A stretch of DNA of 6,517 nucleotides from an uncultured Collinsella sp. (lineage in GTDB: Bacteria; Actinomycetota; Coriobacteriia; Coriobacteriales; Coriobacteriaceae), in assembly GCA_900552395.1 (NCBI GenBank), contig URZJ01000103.1, positions 1 to 6,517 of the forward strand. The letters are read 5' to 3'. Positions 1 to 4,979 of this stretch are shown here, in pieces (the stretch's first letter is position 1; every line of letters begins with the position of its first letter). Below the pieces are notes generated by a model, which saw only the letters and a list, made by a program, of their open reading frames with translations, had not been told where the DNA came from and searched no databases. The position numbers were made by a program, and so were the translations under genes.

Positions 1-644
1 TGGAGCGAGTGCTGGCGCAGGCGCTCTCGACGCTCGACGGTCCGGTCGATATGCTCGACCGCGCGGCACAGCTGCTCGGCGGGCTCGAGCCGGGTGAGAT
101 CGATGGCGCGCTTGAGGCGCACGTGGACCGCAATCGATCTTTCGACGACATCCCGATGGCCGCTGGCAAGCCTGAGGCCTGCTCGCTGCTGCTGATGCTC
201 GTTCGACAGGGTGAGGCTGCCCGCCGCATGTTGCCGACGGCGCCGATCGTTTCGTCCCGTTCGTTTGCCGAGCGCTCCTGGCCGTACATGCTCGCGTGGT
301 CCGACCTGGGGCTTAACGGCAAGGAGCGTATGACGGTCGATTCGCTGGCGCGCGCCGAGGTGCGCCGTTTTGCTGACGAGGATACGAGCGAGCGCGTGCG
401 AAACGAGATGATGGGCGTGCTGGGCGAGCTACTGGGTATTTCGCCCGAACAAATGGAGGAGTTGCGCTCTGAAGACGGTCAGCGTCGTTTACACGAGGGA
501 ATGAAAAAGTTCGAGGGCGAGGTTCAGGACGCCATCGATAAGATGATGGGCGGCCAGGGCGGACCGCAAGGTGGTCCTCAGGGTGGCCCGATGCCGCATC
601 CGCCGGTTAATCCCCGACAGTTCCCATTCTTCTCGCAGAACTAA
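1..644 (+). CDS. Hypothetical protein, 3' part (5' end outside window)
   Basis: I do not recognise this protein. The frame is open to the left edge, so the gene probably starts upstream. A GTG at position 9 and an ATG at 51 are possible internal starts, but the GAG-CGA codons before the GTG read on smoothly as protein, so GTG is more likely an ordinary Val codon. About 211 residues are visible. The first ~180 are rich in Leu, Ala, Glu and Arg and look mostly helical, with no signal peptide, membrane segment or catalytic motif I can name. The last ~30 residues are low-complexity: a Gly-Gly-Pro-Gln repeat, then a Pro-rich end finishing FPFFSQN. It runs in the same direction as the ruv operon but is 137 bases away and separated from it by a promoter and SOS box, so a shared function is not implied. 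I see no clear intrinsic terminator after it. That it is a real gene is likely; its function is unknown. Confidence 0.75.
   Translation, partial: ERVLAQALSTLDGPVDMLDRAAQLLGGLEPGEIDGALEAHVDRNRSFDDIPMAAGKPEACSLLLMLVRQGEAARRMLPTAPIVSSRSFAERSWPYMLAWSDLGLNGKERMTVDSLARAEVRRFADEDTSERVRNEMMGVLGELLGISPEQMEELRSEDGQRRLHEGMKKFEGEVQDAIDKMMGGQGGPQGGPQGGPMPHPPVNPRQFPFFSQN
549..590 (+). repeat. Short GGPQ tandem repeat in the hypothetical protein
   Basis: The codons here spell GGQ followed by two GGPQ units and a final GGP. The DNA copies differ at third positions (ggaccgcaa, ggtcctcag), so the repeat is conserved as protein more than as DNA. It marks the start of a flexible, low-complexity C-terminal tail. 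Confidence 0.8.
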
Positions 645-703
645 ACTGGGGATGGGATTCGCTCTCAACCCCGATACTTCAACTAAGCATCTTGACCCCG
701 TTG

Positions 704-712
704 TGTTATTCT
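704..712 (+). promoter_or_regulatory. Probable ruvCAB promoter, extended -10
   Basis: TGT-TATTCT fits an extended -10 (TGn plus a 4/6 match to TATAAT). The fhs promoter at 3086-3094 has the closely similar TGC-TATGCT, and both lie in a GTGYTATKCT context, which supports the reading. No good -35 sits 16-18 bases upstream. TTGACC at 692-697 is attractive by sequence but is only 9 bases from this -10, so it cannot pair with it in the usual way. Transcription would start around 718-720, inside the SOS box that follows. Confidence 0.5.
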
Positions 713-726
713 AGAACAGACGTTCG
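713..726 (+). promoter_or_regulatory. LexA-binding site (SOS box) upstream of ruvC
   Basis: The sequence aGAAC-AGAC-GTTCg contains the perfect dyad GAAC-N4-GTTC. It matches the Gram-positive LexA/DinR consensus CGAACRNRYGTTYC at all defined positions except the two outermost bases. It begins directly after the -10 element and covers the expected transcription start, a position where bound LexA would block RNA polymerase. ruvAB genes are known SOS genes in Escherichia coli and Bacillus subtilis, so both site and target fit. I infer that the ruvCAB operon is derepressed by DNA damage. Confidence 0.78.
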
Positions 727-771
727 TGAGTAGTGCGCGGGGCCTTGCCTTGCGCTTGGTAAAAGACGAGG

Positions 772-776
772 GGAGG
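772..776 (+). promoter_or_regulatory. Strong ribosome binding site for ruvC (TTG start)
   Basis: GGAGG lies five bases before TTG at 782. This near-perfect Shine-Dalgarno sequence supports the unusual TTG start codon. Confidence 0.85.
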
Positions 777-781
777 TTGGC

Positions 782-1303
782 TTGGTTATTTTGGGCATCG
801 ACCCCGGTTTGGCTCATACGGGTTGGGGGATTATCGAGGAGCGGCGTGGCGAGGTTCGCTGCCGTGCCTATGGCTGCATCGAGACCAGCGCAGGCAGTCC
901 GCTCGCGGTGCGCCTGTCGCATATCGCCCGCGACCTCAAGGGTGTCGTGGAGCGTTATCGACCCGATACCGCTGCCATCGAGAGCATCTACTTTGGCGCT
1001 AATGTCCGCTCGGCAATCCCCACGGCACATGCCCGCGGTGCCGCGCTCGTGGCGCTTTCGGAGTGCGCGCTCGAGATCGGCGAGTACACGCCTATGCAGA
1101 TCAAGCAGGCTGTGGTGGGTACCGGTGCCGCAGATAAGCGGCAGGTCGCCTACATGGTGCGCACGCTCACGCAGCTCGACCACGACCCTCATCCCGACCA
1201 TGCCGCCGATGCCCTGGCTTGCGCCATCTGCCACGTAAACCTCAGCCGCACCCGCGCCCTCACCGGTGGCGAGTTCTATCAACAGAGAGGAACCGGATAC
1301 TGA
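782..1303 (+). CDS. ruvC: Holliday junction endonuclease RuvC
   Basis: RuvC is the dimeric, metal-dependent nuclease that makes paired nicks in Holliday junctions to resolve recombination intermediates. The product has 173 residues, the same length as E. coli RuvC. The N-terminal GIDPG motif supplies the first catalytic Asp (D7) and E67 the second acid. FGAN at 71-74 corresponds to the region of the base-stacking Phe, and KQAVVGTG at 108-115 is the conserved DNA-contact region. The last catalytic pair is H140 and D143 (HAAD), where E. coli has Asp-Asp; Thermus thermophilus RuvC also uses His there, so the enzyme should be active. The start must be TTG at 782: there is an in-frame stop at 731-733, no ATG, GTG or TTG between it and 782, and GGAGG is well placed. 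It is first in ruvC-ruvA-ruvB and its TGA overlaps the ruvA ATG by one base. It is probably under LexA control. Confidence 0.97.
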   Translation: MVILGIDPGLAHTGWGIIEERRGEVRCRAYGCIETSAGSPLAVRLSHIARDLKGVVERYRPDTAAIESIYFGANVRSAIPTAHARGAALVALSECALEIGEYTPMQIKQAVVGTGAADKRQVAYMVRTLTQLDHDPHPDHAADALACAICHVNLSRTRALTGGEFYQQRGTGY

Positions 1304-1923
1304 TGATTTCCCAGCTCCACGGAACGCTTGTCGAGGCCACGATGAGCTCTGCTGTCGTCGATGTGTCGGGCGTTGGCTTTGAGCTCGGCATCTCGGGCAG
1401 CACTGCGGCCACGTTGCCGACGCCCGGCGGCGAGGTCCGCCTCTACACGCGTATGCAGGTGCGCGAGGATGCCATGACACTTTTCGGTTTTTCCTCAAAG
1501 GATGAGCGCACGATGTTCGACCGGCTCGTGTCCGTCTCGGGCGTTGGCCCGCGCTTGGCGCTCGCCGTGCTTTCCACCTATACCGTGGGGCAGCTGTATT
1601 CGCTGGTGATGGCCGAGGACGACAAGGGCATGGCCAAGGTACCCGGTGTGGGCAAAAAGACAGCTCAGCGCCTGATCCTGGAACTCAAGAGTACCTTTGC
1701 CAAGGACAAGGGCTTTGTGCCGGTCGACGTGATTCCCGGCCAGGTTGCGATGCCGGTTCCCGCCGCCGCTCCTTCGGCCATCGATGACGCCCGCGCGGCA
1801 CTCCTTTCCATGGGCTTTAGTCCGCAGGAGACCGATGTTGCCCTGAGCGGGTATGATGGGCAGAATATGCGTGTCGAGGATCTGCTCGGCGCGGCGCTTA
1901 AGCGACTCGGAATGGATGCGTGA
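1303..1923 (+). CDS. ruvA: Holliday junction branch-migration protein RuvA
   Basis: RuvA binds the four-way junction as a tetramer or octamer, holds it in an open square form and loads the RuvB motor. The 206-residue product matches the usual ~200. Residues 1-62 form the OB-fold domain, including the acidic-pin pair E55-D56 within VREDA, which in E. coli guides strand separation. Two helix-hairpin-helix motifs follow, GVGPRLA (80-86) and GVGKKTA (115-121), which grip the DNA backbone. A Pro/Ala-rich flexible linker (~138-158) leads to the small three-helix domain III (~159-206), which contacts RuvB. I chose ATG at 1303 because MISQLHG is the normal family N-terminus. A longer frame opens upstream at 1219, but it lies inside ruvC. 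A purine-rich AGAGAGGA at 1284-1291 is a somewhat distant ribosome binding site, so coupling to ruvC translation through TGATG probably helps. Confidence 0.97.
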   Translation: MISQLHGTLVEATMSSAVVDVSGVGFELGISGSTAATLPTPGGEVRLYTRMQVREDAMTLFGFSSKDERTMFDRLVSVSGVGPRLALAVLSTYTVGQLYSLVMAEDDKGMAKVPGVGKKTAQRLILELKSTFAKDKGFVPVDVIPGQVAMPVPAAAPSAIDDARAALLSMGFSPQETDVALSGYDGQNMRVEDLLGAALKRLGMDA

Positions 1924-2990
1924 TGTGGGAAGCCGATGACTCTCAGGACCTGTGGGCGACGCCCGGCAACTCGCCGGCGGCATCCATGGCGCACGGCGAG
2001 CGCATGGTGGGCTCGGAGCTGACGGCCGAGGACCTCGATGTCGACCGCACTTTGCGCCCCCAGCGCCTGGACGATTACTGTGGCCAGGAGCACATCAAGC
2101 AGAGCCTGCGCGTGTTGATCGAAGCGGCGCAGAGCCGTGGCGAGACGCTCGACCACGTGATTTTCTCGGGTCCTCCGGGCCTGGGCAAGACCACGCTGGC
2201 CACCGTTATCGCCAACGAGCTGGGCGCTCAGATCAAGACGACGAGTGGTCCGGCCATCGCGCGCACCGGCGACCTGGCGGCTATCCTTACCAACCTGCAG
2301 CCGGGTGACGTGCTGTTTATCGACGAGATCCACCGTCTCAACCGTTCGGTCGAGGAGGTCCTGTACCCCGCGATGGAGGACTTTGCGCTCGATATCGTGA
2401 TCGGGAAAGGTCCGGCGGCACGTTCGATTCGCCTGGATATCCCCAAGTTTACGCTGGTGGCGGCAACGACTCGCTCGGGCATGTTGACCGGCCCGCTGCG
2501 CGACCGCTTTGGCATTTCGTATCGCCTGGATTACTACACCGTTGAGGAGCTCGCCCAGATTGTGACGCGCTCGGCGACTATCCTGGGCGTGACGATTGAC
2601 CATCCGAGCGCGCTCGAGATTGGCTCGCGCTCGCGTGGCACGCCGCGCTTGGCTAACCGCTTGCTCAAGCGCGTGCGCGACTATGCGCAGGTGCGCGGCA
2701 ACGGTCCCATTGAGCTCGATATCTGCCGTCAGGCACTCGAGTTCTTCGAGATCGACGAGCTCGGTCTGGACTGGATGGATATTCGCATTTTGGAGACGCT
2801 CGCCAAGACGTTCTCCGGTCGTGCCGTGGGACTTACGACCCTTGCCAGCGCGGTGGGCGAGGACCCGGGCACGCTCGAGGATGTCTATGAGCCCTATTTG
2901 CTGCAGTGCGGGTTGATGATTCGTACGCCGCAGGGCCGTCAGGCAACCCTTCGCACCTTTGAGCACCTGGGGATTGAACCTACCGTTTAA
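1923..2990 (+). CDS. ruvB: Holliday junction branch-migration ATPase RuvB
   Basis: RuvB is the hexameric AAA+ ATPase that pumps DNA through the RuvA-bound junction. With the ATG at 1923 the product has 355 residues. Visible motifs are Walker A GPPGLGKT (83-90), Walker B DEIH (134-137), sensor 1 ATTR (181-184), the LRDRFG segment with the arginine finger (~192-197), sensor 2 GTPRLANR (239-246), and a C-terminal winged-helix DNA-binding domain (~280-355) with GLTTLA and EPYLLQ. The start is ambiguous by one codon: GTG at 1920 also fits, but ATG at 1923 repeats the TGATG overlap seen at ruvC-ruvA. The part before the conserved core is ~15-20 residues longer than in E. coli RuvB (336 aa). An internal ATG at 1986 could give a shorter form. 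The ribosome binding site is weak (GGA at 1914-1916), which points to translational coupling with ruvA. Confidence 0.97.
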   Translation: MWEADDSQDLWATPGNSPAASMAHGERMVGSELTAEDLDVDRTLRPQRLDDYCGQEHIKQSLRVLIEAAQSRGETLDHVIFSGPPGLGKTTLATVIANELGAQIKTTSGPAIARTGDLAAILTNLQPGDVLFIDEIHRLNRSVEEVLYPAMEDFALDIVIGKGPAARSIRLDIPKFTLVAATTRSGMLTGPLRDRFGISYRLDYYTVEELAQIVTRSATILGVTIDHPSALEIGSRSRGTPRLANRLLKRVRDYAQVRGNGPIELDICRQALEFFEIDELGLDWMDIRILETLAKTFSGRAVGLTTLASAVGEDPGTLEDVYEPYLLQCGLMIRTPQGRQATLRTFEHLGIEPTV

Positions 2991-3067
2991 GGCGCTTTGT
3001 TTTGGCGGGCTGTTGGGCTATCGCTGGGCATCGGGTAAACATATCGCCGTTCATCGGTTATGGGCGT

Positions 3068-3094
3068 TTTACTATTGCGCGCCCGTGCTATGCT
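3068..3094 (+). promoter_or_regulatory. Probable fhs promoter
   Basis: TGC-TATGCT (3086-3094) is an extended -10 element and TTTACT (3068-3073) is a weak -35 with a 15-base spacer. The start of transcription would be near 3101, giving a leader of only ~34 bases. The similar -10 module upstream of ruvC supports this call. The promoter lies after the upstream in-frame ATG at 3060, which argues against that ATG being the fhs start. Confidence 0.6.
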
Positions 3095-3121
3095 GAATTG
3101 GTCTTTTTCTCATTCGGTAAC

Positions 3122-3128
3122 GAAAGGA
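3122..3128 (+). promoter_or_regulatory. fhs ribosome binding site, deciding the start
   Basis: GAAAGGA lies six bases before ATG at 3135 and fixes the fhs start there. It may be partly hidden by pairing with GGTCTTTTTC at 3100-3109 (see findings). Confidence 0.8.
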
Positions 3129-3134
3129 CCGCCC

Positions 3135-4802
3135 ATGCCTACTGACATCGAAATCGCACGTTCCGTCACGCCGCTGCCCATTACCGAGGTGGCTAAGAAC
3201 GCCGGCGTCGACGTAAAGCACCTGATTCCGTACGGCTTCGACAAGGCTAAGGTCGACTATTCACTGCTCAACGAGCCGACTGATCACCAGGCCAAGCTCG
3301 TCCTCGTGACCGCTATCAACCCAACGCCTGCGGGCGAGGGCAAGACCACCACGACCATCGGTCTGGCCGATGGCCTGCGTCGCCGCGGCGTCAAGAGCGC
3401 CGTGGCCCTGCGCGAGCCTTCGCTCGGCCCTGTCTTTGGCGTTAAGGGCGGTGCTGCCGGTGGCGGCTGGGCTCAGGTGATCCCCATGGAGGATATCAAC
3501 CTGCACTTTACCGGCGACTTTCATGCTATCGGTGCTGCCAACAACCTGCTGGCAGCCATGCTCGACAACCACATCCAGCAGGGCAATCAGCTCGGTATTG
3601 ACGTTAAGCGCATCACTTGGAAGCGCGTCGTCGATATGAACGACCGTCAGCTGCGCCACGTTATCGACGGCATTGGCGGTAAGGCCCAGGGCGTGCCGCG
3701 CGAGGACGGCTTCGATATCACCGTCGCCTCCGAGGTCATGGCAATCCTGTGCCTGTCTACGAGCATCAGCGACCTCAAGGAACGCTTGGGTGAGATCGTC
3801 GTCGGCTACAGCTTTGCCGGCGAGCCCGTCCGTGCCCGCGACCTTAAGGCCCAGGGTGCCATGGCCGCGTTGCTTAAGGACGCGCTCAAGCCCAACCTGG
3901 TGCAAACGCTCGAGGGCACGCCCGCGTTTGTCCACGGCGGTCCCTTCGCCAACATTGCCCACGGCTGCAACTCCATCATGGCTACGCGTATGGCGATGCG
4001 CTTTGGCGATGTCGCCATTACCGAGGCCGGCTTCGGTGCCGATCTGGGTGCCGAGAAGTTCCTCGACATTAAGTGCCGCATGACGGGCGTTCGTCCCAGC
4101 GCCGTCGTGGTCGTCGCGACCGCTCGTGCGCTGAAGTACAACGGTGGCGTCGCCAAGGCCGACCTCAACGAGGAGAACCTCGAGGCACTCAAGGCTGGCA
4201 TGCCCAACCTGCTGCGTCATGTCGACAACATCCAGAACGTTTATGGTCTGCCCTGCGTGGTCGCCATCAACCGTTTCCCGACGGACACCGAGGCCGAGCT
4301 TGCTCTCATCGAGTCCGAGTGCCAGAAGCTCGGCGTCAACGTTAAGCTTTCCGAGGTCTGGGCCAAGGGCGGCGAGGGCGCGCTCGAGCTTGCCGATGAG
4401 GTCATGCGTCTGATTGAGCAGCCGAGCGAGCTCAAGTTTGCCTATGAGGACGGCGCCGATGTCGCCGACGCTCTTGAGGCCATTGCCACCAAGGTCTACC
4501 GCGCCGATGGCGTTGACTTTACGCCGGCCGCCAAGCGCCAGCTCGCCGAGCTGCGCGAGAACGGCTTTGGCAACCTGCCGGTGTGCGTGGCCAAGACGCA
4601 GTACAGCTTTAGCGACAACGCCAAGGCCCTGGGCGCTCCCGAGAACTTCCGCATCACGGTGCGTGAGCTCAAGGTTTCCGCCGGTGCCCACTTTGTGGTC
4701 GCACTGACCGGCAGTGTTCTGACCATGCCGGGCCTGCCCAAGGTCCCCGCGGCTGAGAACATCGACGTCGACAACGACGGCAACATCACCGGCCTGTTCT
4801 AG
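3135..4802 (+). CDS. fhs: Formate-tetrahydrofolate ligase (10-formyl-THF synthetase)
   Basis: This cytoplasmic enzyme joins formate to tetrahydrofolate using ATP, making 10-formyl-THF for purine synthesis, formyl-Met-tRNA and one-carbon metabolism. It is also the entry step of the methyl branch of the Wood-Ljungdahl pathway, but no other gene of that pathway is present here, so a biosynthetic role is the safer reading. The 555-residue product has the normal family length (~556). It shows the ATP-binding TPAGEGKTTTT loop (64-74), the glycine-rich signature GVKGGAAGGGW (102-112), PMEDINLHFTGD (117-128), the second signature VATARALKYNGG (327-338), and the typical C-terminus MPGLPKVPAA...GNITGLF. 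An in-frame ATG at 3060 would add 25 residues, but that extension overlaps the promoter and has no good ribosome binding site. The gene appears monocistronic, with its own promoter and a strong terminator. Confidence 0.97.
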   Translation: MPTDIEIARSVTPLPITEVAKNAGVDVKHLIPYGFDKAKVDYSLLNEPTDHQAKLVLVTAINPTPAGEGKTTTTIGLADGLRRRGVKSAVALREPSLGPVFGVKGGAAGGGWAQVIPMEDINLHFTGDFHAIGAANNLLAAMLDNHIQQGNQLGIDVKRITWKRVVDMNDRQLRHVIDGIGGKAQGVPREDGFDITVASEVMAILCLSTSISDLKERLGEIVVGYSFAGEPVRARDLKAQGAMAALLKDALKPNLVQTLEGTPAFVHGGPFANIAHGCNSIMATRMAMRFGDVAITEAGFGADLGAEKFLDIKCRMTGVRPSAVVVVATARALKYNGGVAKADLNEENLEALKAGMPNLLRHVDNIQNVYGLPCVVAINRFPTDTEAELALIESECQKLGVNVKLSEVWAKGGEGALELADEVMRLIEQPSELKFAYEDGADVADALEAIATKVYRADGVDFTPAAKRQLAELRENGFGNLPVCVAKTQYSFSDNAKALGAPENFRITVRELKVSAGAHFVVALTGSVLTMPGLPKVPAAENIDVDNDGNITGLF

Positions 4803-4830
4803 GCAAGAGCGACGTTATTGCCGCCTGTCC

Positions 4831-4870
4831 GCCCCGCCGTGCCCCACAGCACGGCGGGGCTTTTGTTTCT
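4831..4870 (+). terminator. Intrinsic terminator of fhs
   Basis: A perfect 12-bp stem pairs GCCCCGCCGTGC (4831-4842) with GCACGGCGGGGC (4849-4860) around a six-base loop (CCCACA). It is followed by the T-rich tract TTTTGTTTCT. It lies 28 bases after the fhs stop. This is a textbook Rho-independent terminator in the + direction and isolates fhs from the next gene. Confidence 0.95.
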
Positions 4871-4904
4871 AGCCGCGCTTGTCTTGTAGATACCGACGGG
4901 CTTT

Positions 4905-4917
4905 GCCCATCATGGGC
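4905..4917. repeat. Perfect short palindrome upstream of the membrane-protein gene
   Basis: GCCCAT-C-ATGGGC is a perfect 6-bp dyad around one base. It lies where the -35 region of the promoter with its -10 at 4929-4934 would be, so it could be an operator. Flanking GGGCTTT repeats (4898-4904 and 4914-4920) also allow the alternative small hairpin GGGC-TTT-GCCC. No function is established. Confidence 0.4.
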
Positions 4918-4928
4918 TTTTGCGCGGG

Positions 4929-4934
4929 TAGAAT
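4929..4934 (+). promoter_or_regulatory. Probable -10 element for the PASTA-like membrane-protein gene
   Basis: TAGAAT matches TATAAT at 5/6 positions and lies 46 bases before the ATG. The spacing from TTGCCC (4903-4908) is 20 bases, too long for a standard -35, and no better -35 is visible. A strong terminator just upstream makes an independent promoter in this gap necessary. Confidence 0.5.
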
Positions 4935-4979
4935 GCATGGATAACTTGATGCTTACGGGCGACGGAAAGGAATCGTTGC

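Larger units (their letters stand above)
2991..3134 (+). other. ruvB-fhs intergenic region
   Basis: This 144-base gap holds the fhs promoter and leader in its right half. In the left half (2991-3060) I find no strong hairpin with a T-tract, so how ruvCAB transcription ends is unclear. The only stem-like element is CGCC (3046-3049) with GGCG (3063-3066) before TTTT, and its stem is too weak to call a terminator. Read-through from ruvB into fhs remains possible. Confidence 0.5.

Noticed and set aside
646..675. GGGG...CCCC pairing as a terminator after the first gene
   Set aside because: Only four base pairs with a long loop and no T-tract.
692..697. TTGACC as the -35 of the ruv promoter
   Set aside because: It is only 9 bases from TATTCT and 14 from TAGAAC, too close for a standard promoter.
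683..1498. Long open frame on the minus strand across ruvC and the start of ruvA
   Set aside because: It lies opposite two certain genes, its protein is rich in Arg, Ala and Ser without any family motif, and long antisense frames are expected in G+C-rich coding DNA.
1665..2966. 433-residue open frame on the minus strand opposite ruvA and ruvB
   Set aside because: Its composition is that of a shadow frame and it has no ribosome binding site or recognisable domain. The + strand genes are unambiguous.
3060..3134. Upstream extension of fhs from ATG 3060
   Set aside because: It would overlap the promoter and leader, has no ribosome binding site, and adds residues absent from the family. ATG 3135 has a good site and gives the normal length.
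3261..4691. 476-residue open frame on the minus strand opposite fhs
   Set aside because: It is an antisense frame created by the codon bias of fhs; the His/Leu/Gly/Val-rich protein has no motif and no start signals.
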